From a virus, in IMG/VR virus record IMGVR_UViG_3300044951_001863, positions 1-54,076 of that record: a DNA stretch of 54,076 bases. One strand, 5' to 3'. This document shows positions 24,207 to 31,801 of this stretch, piece by piece. Within the stretch, counting starts at the first letter, position 1; every line of letters begins with the position of its first letter. The notes below the pieces were generated by a model. It was not told the DNA's origin and ran no database searches. It saw only the letters and a list, made by a program, of their open reading frames with translations. A program made the position numbers and the translations under genes.

Positions 24207-24518
24207 TTACACATCAGTATGAAATACCATTCGTTTAATTTTGTAACCATACTTATTTTCTACCCAAGGTATCAGTATTTCACGAGACATTTGTTGGTCA
24301 AAACCAAACATATCCTCAAGTTCATCGGAGATTTTATGTTTAACCTCAATGATTTTAGTGTTTTTATGATAATTCATGAAGAACATTCCCTCATTTGTTG
24401 ATAAAAACTCATCATTTGGGTAACCTTGGAATTTACGCTTTCGTAAATCGCCATATCTATCATCCAACCATGTATTGGCGATACCATTCAATCTACTTTC
24501 TGTTATAATATATTTCAT
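24207..24518 (-). CDS. Tagged small protein, F-W family
   Basis: 103 residues from MKYIITESRLNG; the upstream ATG adds MMNIS and overlaps the previous gene, so I prefer the tag start. It ends LEDMFGFDQQ, then ILIPWVENKYGYKIKR, a divergent family signature. Confidence 0.75.
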   Translation of the reverse strand: MKYIITESRLNGIANTWLDDRYGDLRKRKFQGYPNDEFLSTNEGMFFMNYHKNTKIIEVKHKISDELEDMFGFDQQMSREILIPWVENKYGYKIKRMVFHTDV

Positions 24519-24519
24519 A

Positions 24520-24894
24520 CTAATATTCATCATTATTTATTGCGTAGTTATCGCTATCTACATATCGATAATCGTGAACATTAGTTTTAAAGTATTCGTT
24601 AAACCAATCCATAATTAAAACATTTGGTTCACCATCTTCACCGCCACTAACAGTCTCTTTACCAAACAGACTTATTAACTTTTTGTGAAAAAGTGAACTA
24701 ATTAGTAAATTACAGGTTTCTCCAAACTTATATTTAAAACAATTTACTATAAATGTTGGACCTTTATCCGTAGTATGTTCATATACCTCAAGAGGATATG
24801 ATTCATCGGTTGATTCTAAAATCCTCCAATCAATACTATCCAAATAATTTATAACAAGATTTTTCATCCTGTTTTCAGGTATTACGTATTTCAT
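24520..24894 (-). CDS. Tagged small protein, F-W family
   Basis: 124 residues from MKYVIPENRMKN, in which the tag Thr is replaced by Pro (I-P-E still fits I-x-E). It ends LISLFGKETV, then MDWFNEYFKTNVHDY. The start overlaps the stop of the ART-like gene, indicating translational coupling. Confidence 0.75.
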   Translation of the reverse strand: MKYVIPENRMKNLVINYLDSIDWRILESTDESYPLEVYEHTTDKGPTFIVNCFKYKFGETCNLLISSLFHKKLISLFGKETVSGGEDGEPNVLIMDWFNEYFKTNVHDYRYVDSDNYAINNDEY

Positions 24895-25769
24895 AATTGA
24901 TTTGATTCCCAAAACTTTTTAATATGTTCATAAAAGTTATTACGAATATATTGTTTTATTTGATTCCTGAATGTGATATACTCATCATCACCTAAGTTAG
25001 ATTCGTTAGACATCTCAATTGCTACATTATCTGCAATGTGTAAAATTAAATGTTCTAACGGTACAAAATATAAATCATTTTGAAGTTTAGACATCATAAG
25101 TTGATTATCAATTCTATGTTTCATATCACCTTCTCTTCTAAGTAATCGATACTTATCTTCTTTTAATATCCTAAATCTTAAAAGAGGTTTACCATTGATT
25201 GTTATATCACCTTTATCATTCTTATCTATTGTCTTAACAACAATTTTTTTATTCTTAAATTTTCCGCCCATTAGAGTGTCACCAACTTTGATATCTAACT
25301 TAATCATTTCTGTTAATGTTAACTCAGTTTCATCATTATGGTGATTCCAAGTGTCTCCACCTGTTCCTTCCTGAACTAATTTAATTGCTTCGACAGGGAT
25401 ATCTTCAAAGGTAACAATATGTTTAGTATCACCACCCTCAAAATGAGCGTCTTTATACCATTGGACTCCCGCGATTTCTGTATCAATAATCCATATGTCA
25501 TCATCATATGTTGAATCAAACATATCTTTTTTCTTTATACTATTTGTGGCAAATACTGCGGGAACACATTCTTCATCTTCACCGTAATTACTATCGGCAT
25601 AAATTAAATAACATTCACCCAAAGATACTTGAAGACCTGTGGTAGAAATGTTATCTCTATTTAAAGGGTTAGAAGTATGAACAACATATTTTCCTGGTGT
25701 AATTTCTTCACCTTTAACTCGTTGTTCTTGTAATTTTTGATATTGTGATTCAGTTATAATATATCTCAT
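24891..25769 (-). CDS. Tagged protein with an ADP-ribosyltransferase-like N-terminal domain
   Basis: 292 residues. The tag MRYIITESQYQKL is followed by KYVVHTSNPLNRDNISTTGL and, later, PAVFATNS. This order resembles the H-[YT]-S/T...GL...FA pattern of small ADP-ribosyltransferase or RNA 2'-phosphotransferase folds. VEAIKL strands follow, as in those domains. The C-terminal half is helical, with an F..W ending. Transfer of ADP-ribose to host proteins, as by T4 Alt, would fit a packaged protein. This is inference from sparse motifs. Confidence 0.68.
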   Translation of the reverse strand: MRYIITESQYQKLQEQRVKGEEITPGKYVVHTSNPLNRDNISTTGLQVSLGECYLIYADSNYGEDEECVPAVFATNSIKKKDMFDSTYDDDIWIIDTEIAGVQWYKDAHFEGGDTKHIVTFEDIPVEAIKLVQEGTGGDTWNHHNDETELTLTEMIKLDIKVGDTLMGGKFKNKKIVVKTIDKNDKGDITINGKPLLRFRILKEDKYRLLRREGDMKHRIDNQLMMSKLQNDLYFVPLEHLILHIADNVAIEMSNESNLGDDEYITFRNQIKQYIRNNFYEHIKKFWESNQL

Positions 25770-25774
25770 ATGTT

Positions 25775-26053
25775 TTAATCAATTACTTTAACTCGTGCGG
25801 ATGAGGAATGAACAGGAACACCAAACATATCTTCAACTCGTTGTGCTAAAATATGTTTATAAATATGATGTGGGAAATTTTCTTTATTTTTAACATAAAA
25901 AACAGGATATAGAATATAAGCACCTTTTTCATTTGAATATTCAATTTCAACATCAGTTTGAATTACTCGTTCTTCAATATATTGATTGGCAAATTTTTTC
26001 ATCAATTCCATCAATTTGTCATTCTGCTGTTCAGTTATAATGTACTTATTCAT
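25775..26053 (-). CDS. Tagged small protein, F-W family
   Basis: 92 residues. MNKYIITEQQNDKLM tag. The C-terminal part (LAQRVEDMFGVPVHSS) keeps the F-G-x-x-V end. A TATTTAT box is 5 bases upstream, so this is probably the first gene of the tagged operon 26053-22356. Confidence 0.75.
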   Translation of the reverse strand: MNKYIITEQQNDKLMELMKKFANQYIEERVIQTDVEIEYSNEKGAYILYPVFYVKNKENFPHHIYKHILAQRVEDMFGVPVHSSSARVKVID

Positions 26054-26058
26054 ATTTT

Positions 26059-26065
26059 ATAAATA
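26059..26065 (-). promoter_or_regulatory. TATTTAT box heading the tagged operon
   Basis: Minus-strand TATTTAT, 5 bases before the ATG at 26053. The eight genes downstream are separated by 6 bases or fewer or overlap, and have no such box of their own. Confidence 0.6.
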
Positions 26066-26083
26066 TAATGTAATACAACTAAT

Positions 26084-26347
26084 CTATTCAATTGTATTAA
26101 CTGTCAATTTATAAGTTTTGAAGAACCAAGCGTCAACGACTTTAAGGAGAACCTGAGAAATATATCCTTTACCATATTTTTTATACAAGGAGTCTTTAAC
26201 CTCATCACTAACATACATTGTACCTGATTTAATATCGAATAAAAAGAATTCATTTGCCCATGTTTGTTCCACTTTATCGTAATAAAGGTATGGGAATGCG
26301 AATTTATCCTCAATGAATTTAACTACGTGTTTTTCTATTGTTGTCAT
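26084..26347 (-). CDS. Untagged F-W family protein
   Basis: 87 residues, MTTIEKHVVKFIEDKF. It lacks the I-T-E tag but ends VVDAWFFKTYKLTVNTIE, the family signature. It has its own TATCTTTG element 5 bases before the ATG, so its mRNA is probably leaderless and it is expressed separately from the tagged operon. Confidence 0.72.
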   Translation of the reverse strand: MTTIEKHVVKFIEDKFAFPYLYYDKVEQTWANEFFLFDIKSGTMYVSDEVKDSLYKKYGKGYISQVLLKVVDAWFFKTYKLTVNTIE

Positions 26348-26352
26348 AGATA

Positions 26353-26360
26353 CAAAGATA
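26353..26360 (-). promoter_or_regulatory. TAnnTTTG -7 element, 5 bases before ATG
   Basis: Minus-strand TATCTTTG five bases before the ATG at 26347. No clear TTG at -33. Confidence 0.6.
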
Positions 26361-26379
26361 CGATAATAGAATAAATTAT

Positions 26380-27123
26380 CTATGAATTTGGGTACTCAAA
26401 AACCTTTAATTCCCACTTATTATTTTTTGTTAAAACAAGTGCGGAGAAGTTCTCAACCCAATCACCTGAGTTGTAATATTCAATACCGTTAATCACTTTA
26501 ACAGATGGGATATGGATGTGTCCACAGATTACGCCATCACAATTAAGGGTTTTAGCGTAATCACAAGCATTAACTTCAAAGTCATTAATGAACGATAATG
26601 CTTTCTTAAAGTTTTCTTTAATGATTTTAGAGATACTGTAGTATGGTTTTCCTGTGAGTTCTCGGTATTTGTTATACCAAGTATTAAGTCTAAGGGCGAA
26701 GTCATAACCTATGGAACCAATTTGAGTAAGTAATTTATATTTGGTTGTAACATCTATCCTATCACCATGAAATATAAAATACTTTTTATCGTTAACGGTA
26801 TAGATATAATCTTCCACAAATTTAATATTACCAAGAAATGTATGGTATAAATCCTTAACATCATTATCATGATTCCCTCTGATATAGATAATCTCTGTAT
26901 CTTTGGACATCTCCAATAGTTTGATAACAACTTTCATGTGTTTACCTTTCCACTTGGAACCACGACGAAGAGCGTCGATATCAATTATATCACCATTCAG
27001 GATTAACGTCTCTGTCTTTATGGATTCAAGGAACTTAAGAATCTTTTTAGGTTTACAATCTGCCATTCCCAAATGTAAATCGGAAAGGATTACACATTTA
27101 TATTTTCCAGTAGTTGTGGTCAT
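26380..27123 (-). CDS. Calcineurin-like metallophosphoesterase, LpxH-like
   Basis: 247 residues. SDLHLG (D15, H17), NGDIID (44-45), RGNHDND (83-86), FHGDRID and GHIHIP near residue 200 make a complete metallophosphoesterase motif set. The order and length match UDP-2,3-diacylglucosamine hydrolases (LpxH) of lipid A synthesis. It overlaps the glycosyltransferase gene start-to-end by 26 bases, so the pair is translationally coupled and may modify host lipid A or a related glycolipid. Confidence 0.85.
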   Translation of the reverse strand: MTTTTGKYKCVILSDLHLGMADCKPKKILKFLESIKTETLILNGDIIDIDALRRGSKWKGKHMKVVIKLLEMSKDTEIIYIRGNHDNDVKDLYHTFLGNIKFVEDYIYTVNDKKYFIFHGDRIDVTTKYKLLTQIGSIGYDFALRLNTWYNKYRELTGKPYYSISKIIKENFKKALSFINDFEVNACDYAKTLNCDGVICGHIHIPSVKVINGIEYYNSGDWVENFSALVLTKNNKWELKVFEYPNS

Positions 27124-27799
27124 TTCTAAAGAAGTTATCGTTATTTCTGTTTATGTAACCTAAGAATGCCATCTTCATCATATACAACAATCCTTTATTT
27201 CTGAATCTTCTATCGGTTGTGTATATTTTATGTGGAGCAACTGAGAAACGACGAGGGTCTATCTTCATACTAAGATGGAAATCCTCACCAAATTTATCTT
27301 CATTAACAAATCCACCAACTTTATTAAATTCTGATAGTTTAAACAACATATAACCTCCAATAGCACATGGCGCTTTTGACGCGATTAAGTTTCTAAAAAA
27401 TTCAAACACAGGAAAAATGAATGAGTATACCCCTTTAACTCTAAATTTGGTTGTAACTAAATGAAGACGATTGTTTTGAGTAATTCTAAGTGTTTCATAG
27501 ATTGTGTGTCTATCAGTTAAGAATATGTCGGCGTCCAAAAACAAAACATAATCGGTTTTAACTAGTTTAGCTCCATTATTTCTTGCAACACTTGGAAGAC
27601 CACCATCAATAACTTCAAGGTTTAAGTTTTTATACTTTCCTGATAATACAATGTTTACAGTCATATCGTCAGAACAATCTGCAACGATTACACGAGTACC
27701 TTTAATACCGTATTGGTTGTTAAGATGAGATAAAGTAATATCAATTACATCGGCTTCATTTTTTGCAGGAATTACAATAGTTAATTTGTCTTTTATCAT
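27098..27799 (-). CDS. Family 2 glycosyltransferase
   Basis: 233 residues. TIVIPAKNEAD at the N-terminus, VADCSDD and the catalytic FLDAD (residues 88-91) define a GT2 domain of the GT-A fold. It would transfer a sugar from a nucleotide donor. There is a TATTTAT box 4 bases upstream. With the LpxH-like gene it suggests remodelling of the host cell surface. Confidence 0.9.
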   Translation of the reverse strand: MIKDKLTIVIPAKNEADVIDITLSHLNNQYGIKGTRVIVADCSDDMTVNIVLSGKYKNLNLEVIDGGLPSVARNNGAKLVKTDYVLFLDADIFLTDRHTIYETLRITQNNRLHLVTTKFRVKGVYSFIFPVFEFFRNLIASKAPCAIGGYMLFKLSEFNKVGGFVNEDKFGEDFHLSMKIDPRRFSVAPHKIYTTDRRFRNKGLLYMMKMAFLGYINRNNDNFFRNDHNYWKI

Positions 27800-27803
27800 A
27801 ATA

Positions 27804-27810
27804 ATAAATA
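27804..27810 (-). promoter_or_regulatory. TATTTAT box, 4 bases before ATG
   Basis: Minus-strand TATTTATTATT before the ATG at 27799. Confidence 0.55.
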
Positions 27811-27824
27811 GTTAGTTGGTTGAT

Positions 27825-28208
27825 TCAATTTTGTTCTATCCATTCTAAACCCTCAAGAATAGTTGATTTTTCACCCACAGATGGGAAGAATAAGATTCGT
27901 GGTTTATTACCATCCCAAGAAGTAACAACTGATTTAAGTAAAGAAGAACAATTATCAATTATGTGGTTAACAATCTTCTTCTCAACCCTATCATCCATAA
28001 GTTCACAGAAATGGAGAGGGGAAACATAAATGTTAATTTTTAATAAGTTTTTATCTCTTCGGGAGGTACCACTACTACTATGGTTAATTGTGGGGCTAAA
28101 TGTATACGGGTCATATAGTTCCTCACCAACATAAACACTATCCACTTCCAAAATAAATGGAAATAGTTTCTTCATGTATTTATTTAATATCAGGAGCTCT
28201 GAGGTCAT
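27825..28208 (-). CDS. Uncharacterised 127-residue protein
   Basis: The start MTSELLILNKYM lies 5 bases after a complete host-type promoter, so a leaderless mRNA is likely; MKKLFPFILE 33 bases downstream is an alternative start. Contains a polar Ser-rich middle and a C-terminal strand-helix. Divergent from the gene at 28272. Confidence 0.68.
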   Translation of the reverse strand: MTSELLILNKYMKKLFPFILEVDSVYVGEELYDPYTFSPTINHSSSGTSRRDKNLLKINIYVSPLHFCELMDDRVEKKIVNHIIDNCSSLLKSVVTSWDGNKPRILFFPSVGEKSTILEGLEWIEQN

Positions 28209-28213
28209 ATTTA

Positions 28214-28244
28214 CAAAGATAGATAATTAAAATCAATTTGACAA
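28214..28244 (-). promoter_or_regulatory. Complete host-type promoter for a leaderless gene
   Basis: On the minus strand, TTG (28244-28242), 20 bases, TATCTTTG (28221-28214), then 5 bases to the ATG at 28208. Confidence 0.8.
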
Positions 28245-28259
28245 ATAGGTGCGTTAAGG

Positions 28260-28266
28260 TATTTAT
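28260..28266 (+). promoter_or_regulatory. TATTTAT box, 5 bases before ATG
   Basis: TATTTAT before the ATG at 28272; divergent from the host-type promoter at 28214-28244. Confidence 0.52.
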
Positions 28267-28271
28267 AATGG

Positions 28272-28646
28272 ATGAGAGAACTTATTAGACGAATAATAAA
28301 AGAAGAAACAGAGAAAGATTTATCTCCAATGATAACCAAGTTATTGGAAACAAATTTTTTACCCTCACATGATGGAATTGTTTGTGGTGTGAAAGTTATT
28401 GCACCACACAACAGGGAATTGGCATCAAATCAAGAATTTGGATTCTCACATTACAGAATAGATGTTAAAGTTATTGGTGGCCATGGGACCAAATATTTTC
28501 CTGTGACACAAGCTGACCGTAAAATGTATGATGATATAATTGATGAGATTTGGCAATTAGTTTATAGTTATGTCGGGGAACCAACAGACATTTATGTTAA
28601 AAAAGTAAAAAACTGTGATAATACATTACCAATCACCACAAGATAA
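28272..28646 (+). CDS. Uncharacterised protein with a tag-like N-terminus (124 residues)
   Basis: MRELIRRIIKEETEKD is close to the second half of the long tags (LVRRVIKE) and contains I-K-E. The following domain is beta-rich (FGFSHYRIDVKVIGG) and unrecognised. Own TATTTAT box; ends before a perfect AGATAAACC/GGTTTATCT hairpin. Confidence 0.72.
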   Translation: MRELIRRIIKEETEKDLSPMITKLLETNFLPSHDGIVCGVKVIAPHNRELASNQEFGFSHYRIDVKVIGGHGTKYFPVTQADRKMYDDIIDEIWQLVYSYVGEPTDIYVKKVKNCDNTLPITTR

Positions 28647-28669
28647 ACCCCAAATTATGAGGTTTATCT
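28641..28669 (+). terminator. Hairpin after the 124-residue gene
   Basis: AGATAAACC (28641-28649) pairs with GGTTTATCT (28661-28669). There is no T-run, so the terminator assignment is tentative. Confidence 0.45.
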
Positions 28670-28743
28670 TACCATGAAAGGTAATATTGTTTTGTGTGAA
28701 AGTTATAATAAAGTGTTGTGTAAAAATTAGTTTTTGATGAGGT

Positions 28744-28792
28744 ATTACACATTTTGGTAATAATGGAGATTATTACACATTTTGGTAATAAT
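28744..28792. repeat. Tandem 21-base repeat, each copy self-complementary
   Basis: Two identical 21-base copies at 28744-28764 and 28772-28792, each starting ATTACACA and ending GGTAATAAT. ATTAC and GTAAT in each copy can pair. A T-run follows at the 3' end of the convergent gene (28798). A double terminator or regulatory site are both possible. Confidence 0.7.
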
Positions 28793-28797
28793 CTTTT

Positions 28798-29301
28798 TTA
28801 CTCCTCATATACTCTCTTTACACTAACAGGAGCAACAAAAGACATATCATATTCAACAATCTCTTTCTTAAGACCTGCAAGTTCCTCACGATTATAATAC
28901 GGAGCAAAGGTCGGTCGGTCTCGGAATGACATTTGTTCACGGCTTTCCCATACATCCAACTTATGATTGATATCACTAACTGTGGAGGTAAGATAATCAT
29001 ATTGTTTCCATTTCTCATAATCTTCCTCAGAGACAATGTACATTACATTGCCGTAGTTCTCAATCTCAGAAAGGTTTGGGTTTGTGGAATAGATATCCAC
29101 AATACCATCATAACCATCGTATTGGTTACAAAGTTCTTGAAGGGAATGTAAGTTATTAACATTCTGTTTCCATTGTCGTCCATATGAACGAACATTACAA
29201 ATATAAAGATATCCATCCACATAAAAGTGTAAATGATTGTTGATTTCATTTTTTAAAGAAACAAGGTCTTCAATGCTGTATTTTGTAAGGTCTAATATCA
29301 T
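28798..29301 (-). CDS. Uncharacterised 167-residue protein
   Basis: Start at MILDLTKYSIEDL, 4 bases after a host-type promoter on the minus strand. The longer upstream frame would cross the promoter and is rejected. Contains helical N-terminal (VSLKNEINNHLHFYVDG) and Tyr-rich segments. No family recognised. Confidence 0.75.
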   Translation of the reverse strand: MILDLTKYSIEDLVSLKNEINNHLHFYVDGYLYICNVRSYGRQWKQNVNNLHSLQELCNQYDGYDGIVDIYSTNPNLSEIENYGNVMYIVSEEDYEKWKQYDYLTSTVSDINHKLDVWESREQMSFRDRPTFAPYYNREELAGLKKEIVEYDMSFVAPVSVKRVYEE

Positions 29302-29305
29302 ACGA

Positions 29306-29335
29306 CAAAGATAATAAAATATTTGGTTAGGACAA
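29306..29335 (-). promoter_or_regulatory. Host-type promoter for a leaderless gene (minus)
   Basis: TTG (29335-29333), 19 bases, TATCTTTG (29313-29306), 4 bases, ATG at 29301. It overlaps the plus-strand promoter below, so the two divergent promoters share sequence. Confidence 0.8.
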
Positions 29336-29353
29336 ATAATAATGTTATCTTTG
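29323..29353 (+). promoter_or_regulatory. Host-type promoter (plus), overlapping the divergent one
   Basis: TTG at 29323-29325, 20 bases, TATCTTTG at 29346-29353. It drives the gene run starting at 29375. Confidence 0.85.
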
Positions 29354-29374
29354 TACTTAATAAAAAGATGAGTT

Positions 29375-29608
29375 ATGTTTGAAAGAATCGCAACAATAAT
29401 TACGGCAATCGGTTTCATGGGTACATTAATTTTAGGATTAATAATAACTATTATTGATTTAATATCATATAGTATTACGGGGCATCAATTTACACCTGTA
29501 TCTCCAGTTGTACTTCTTACTTCTTTGATTTTGTCTCCTCCTGCATATCTTATTCTTATTTATTTAGGGGTCGGATTAGACAAGATTTTTAAATTTAAAA
29601 AGAAATAA
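29375..29608 (+). CDS. Small two-helix membrane protein
   Basis: 77 residues with two hydrophobic spans (ATIITAIGFMGTLILGLIIT and LTSLILSPPAYLILIYLGVG) and a basic C-terminus. First gene of a plus-strand run to 32833. Function unknown. Confidence 0.75.
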   Translation: MFERIATIITAIGFMGTLILGLIITIIDLISYSITGHQFTPVSPVVLLTSLILSPPAYLILIYLGVGLDKIFKFKKK

Positions 29609-29611
29609 GAT

Positions 29612-29821
29612 ATGGACTTTATAACAGAACTAGCAAAGTGGGGTTACAATAAAGGTAACTCAATTGATGTTGAAATATTAGTTAATGAAATACTACCAAG
29701 TTTATTTTCTCAACAAGAAAGAAGTTATAGTAAGGAAGAAGTATTAAAATTATTAATTAGGTGTCCTTATGTACTTCCAAGTGACGTAAAAAATTGGTTT
29801 GAACAATTAAAAAACAAATAG
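29612..29821 (+). CDS. Uncharacterised 69-residue protein
   Basis: Helical. Its C-terminal IRCPYVLPSDVKNWFEQLKNK resembles the interrupted frame at 30344-30484 (FYPCILPNELFEWLEENYE), so these are probably paralogs. Gap to the upstream gene 3 bases. Confidence 0.7.
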   Translation: MDFITELAKWGYNKGNSIDVEILVNEILPSLFSQQERSYSKEEVLKLLIRCPYVLPSDVKNWFEQLKNK

Positions 29822-29824
29822 ATT

Positions 29825-30331
29825 ATGAAAGGTAAATTAGTAAAACTTTACGGTAGTTGGTTCATTCAGTACGATATTTTAGGAGCGTTACCATTGCATT
29901 CAAATTTTGTTACAATGACTGATTATGTTTGGATTAGTGGTGTTGCGGTTTATGATGGAGATGAGGTTGAGTTTACTGAAGTATTGGTTAATCCTATGGG
30001 AAGAGAAGTTGACCCAAATAATTCAGGTCAAAACCACTCAAAATGTATATGGCATGCTAGACCTTATTTAGTTGAAAAAGAAGATTTAATGATGGAAGTA
30101 CCAATGGCTCAATATCCAAAAGAAGAAATTAAAATTGAGGACATTTTCAACGATGAGAAAAGAGAAGGTGCTAAAAGAGTGATTCGACAACACAAAGTTC
30201 TAAAAGGTTTAAGTTTAATCAACCCTATTCATTTATTTAGGGTAAGTGACGGTCATGGTGAATTTCCTGATGGTTATAAATTAACTGAAAAAGGTATTCA
30301 ATATATTATTGAACAATTAAATAAAGATTAA
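29825..30331 (+). CDS. Uncharacterised 168-residue protein
   Basis: N-terminal beta domain (KLVKLYGSWFIQYD), a CIWHARPYL segment, and a C-terminal helix resembling a small winged-helix end (YKLTEKGIQYIIEQL). Three bases after the preceding gene. No known family. Confidence 0.72.
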   Translation: MKGKLVKLYGSWFIQYDILGALPLHSNFVTMTDYVWISGVAVYDGDEVEFTEVLVNPMGREVDPNNSGQNHSKCIWHARPYLVEKEDLMMEVPMAQYPKEEIKIEDIFNDEKREGAKRVIRQHKVLKGLSLINPIHLFRVSDGHGEFPDGYKLTEKGIQYIIEQLNKD

Positions 30332-30343
30332 GAAACATATTGT

Positions 30344-30484
30344 ATGGAAGAAAATAATGAAAACGATTAGGAAGAAATCTTATTTGATTTTATAGATTTT
30401 TACCCATGTATATTACCCAACGAATTATTTGAGTGGTTAGAAGAAAATTACGAAATACCAAAGAAGAAAAATGAAATCAATTAG
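30344..30484 (+). pseudogene. Short gene broken by an in-frame TAG
   Basis: Frame MEENNEND, TAG (30368-30370), then 37 sense codons including FDFIDFYPCILPNELFEWLE before the final TAG. The second part resembles the C-terminus of the gene at 29612. Either the gene is broken or the amber codon is read through. Both tRNAs here have CAT anticodons, so no suppressor is seen. The end overlaps the next gene start by 14 bases. Confidence 0.5.
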
Positions 30485-30767
30485 ATTAGGAAATAGTACA
30501 TATGTTCATGTGTTTTTACATGAGATAAATGTAACATTAGAAGAGGCTGTTATATCAAGTGAAACATGGAGTATACCAAACTACGAAGAACAAGCCAATC
30601 AATATATTGATGCTTTAGAAGACCATCACTGTGTGGCATTTTTAGAAGAATTACACAAAGTATGTGCTCAAAGAATTGTAGAACATTGGGAAGAGTTTGC
30701 TCCTAACCAATTAGAAGAAGAACATAATAAACAATATTTAAAGTTTAAAAAAGATGGAAAAGATTAA
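30471..30767 (+). CDS. Uncharacterised acidic protein (98 residues)
   Basis: Starts MKSIRLGNSTYVHVF, mostly helical after residue 40. It overlaps the HAD gene by 14 bases. No family recognised. Confidence 0.7.
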   Translation: MKSIRLGNSTYVHVFLHEINVTLEEAVISSETWSIPNYEEQANQYIDALEDHHCVAFLEELHKVCAQRIVEHWEEFAPNQLEEEHNKQYLKFKKDGKD

Positions 30768-31254
30768 GGTTATATTTTTAGATATAGATGGAGTGTTGAA
30801 TGTGTATTCTCAAGGTCACGACGAATATGGTGGTACCTTCCATCAACATTTAGTTGATAATCTTAAAAGAGTTATCGAAGAAACAGGTGCAAAAATTGTG
30901 ATATCCTCAACTTGGAGATTTGGCGGATTACAGAGAATGAAAGATATGTGGGAGTTTAGAGGGTTACCTGGTGAGGTTATTGATATCACACCGGATTGTA
31001 ATGACTTATTTAACGAAGGTTCATTTGTATTTTTAGACCAAATTGAAAGAGGTCACGAAGTTGAATATTGGTTGGATGAACATCCTGAAGTGGAAAAATA
31101 TGTTATCTTTGATGATGATAATGATTTCTTACAACACCAAAGAGGGAATTTTGTTAGAACCGCCAATAATATTAATCACCCTGATTGTGTGGACATAGGT
31201 TATGGATTAACAAATGAATGTGCCAACAGAGCGATACGAATATTAAAATCATAA
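30754..31254 (+). CDS. HAD-family phosphatase
   Basis: 166 residues. FLDIDGVLN (D10, D12), SSTWR (51-55) and a FDDDNDF segment near residue 116 are HAD motifs I, II and IV. The SSTWR form is typical of the HAD domain seen in Swiss-Army-Knife RNA repair proteins and their phage relatives. It may dephosphorylate nucleic-acid ends or a small molecule. Tightly packed with neighbours. Confidence 0.85.
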   Translation: MEKIKVIFLDIDGVLNVYSQGHDEYGGTFHQHLVDNLKRVIEETGAKIVISSTWRFGGLQRMKDMWEFRGLPGEVIDITPDCNDLFNEGSFVFLDQIERGHEVEYWLDEHPEVEKYVIFDDDNDFLQHQRGNFVRTANNINHPDCVDIGYGLTNECANRAIRILKS

Positions 31255-31257
31255 TAG

Positions 31258-31389
31258 ATGGAGAAACAAGAATCGGAATGTAATCACACATTTAAGATGG
31301 ATGAGGTTTGGGACACGGATAAAATTGCGAAATGTATTAAATGTGGGAAACCATTAACAGAATTAACACCAAAAGTTAAAAAGAAATAA
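31258..31389 (+). CDS. Tiny zinc-ribbon-like protein (43 residues)
   Basis: Frame MEKQESECNHTFKMDEVWD continues to KCIKCGKPLTEL. CNH and CIKC can bind zinc. It starts 3 bases after the HAD gene and ends 5 bases before the next start, which supports it as a gene. Confidence 0.6.
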   Translation: MEKQESECNHTFKMDEVWDTDKIAKCIKCGKPLTELTPKVKKK

Positions 31390-31394
31390 TCAAA

Positions 31395-31790
31395 ATGAAA
31401 GTAAAAATTAAAGTAGAGAAAGAAGTTGAAATTACAATGGTAAAAGTTGATGTTGCGGTAAGGTATGATGAAGAAGACATACCTAACAATTTTCCATTAA
31501 GAAAAGGTGATATGTGGTCCGCAGTTATTAACATTGATGAAGGTAGAGTAATAGATTGGCCTAAAGGTGAAACAGGTCATCTGAGTATGAAAGTTTGTGA
31601 TGAAGGTTCATACTTTCTTTTAGATTCAGAAGGGAATACTATATTGTCAATTGAGGAAGATTATGTGCCTAACGCATTACTTCCTGGCAAATACGGTGAT
31701 TACATTGATTTACATATTGGTGAAAATGGATTGATTTCAAATTGGTATAGTAAACCATCAATTTCGGATTTCATTTCTGATGAAGATTAA
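31395..31790 (+). CDS. Uncharacterised acidic beta-rich protein (131 residues)
   Basis: N-terminal strand KVKIKVEKEVEITMVKVDV, then LRKGDMWSAVINIDEG and similar strands. No catalytic motif. Part of the gene run. Confidence 0.72.
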   Translation: MKVKIKVEKEVEITMVKVDVAVRYDEEDIPNNFPLRKGDMWSAVINIDEGRVIDWPKGETGHLSMKVCDEGSYFLLDSEGNTILSIEEDYVPNALLPGKYGDYIDLHIGENGLISNWYSKPSISDFISDED

Positions 31791-31801
31791 AGGAAATAAA
31801 A

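Noticed and set aside
28744-28792. CRISPR array
   Set aside because: Only two units with a 7-base spacer, AT-rich and self-complementary; no array of spacers anywhere in the window.
30344-30484. Global reassignment of TAG to an amino acid
   Set aside because: Other genes here end naturally in TAG, and both tRNAs found have CAT anticodons, so one broken or read-through gene is simpler.
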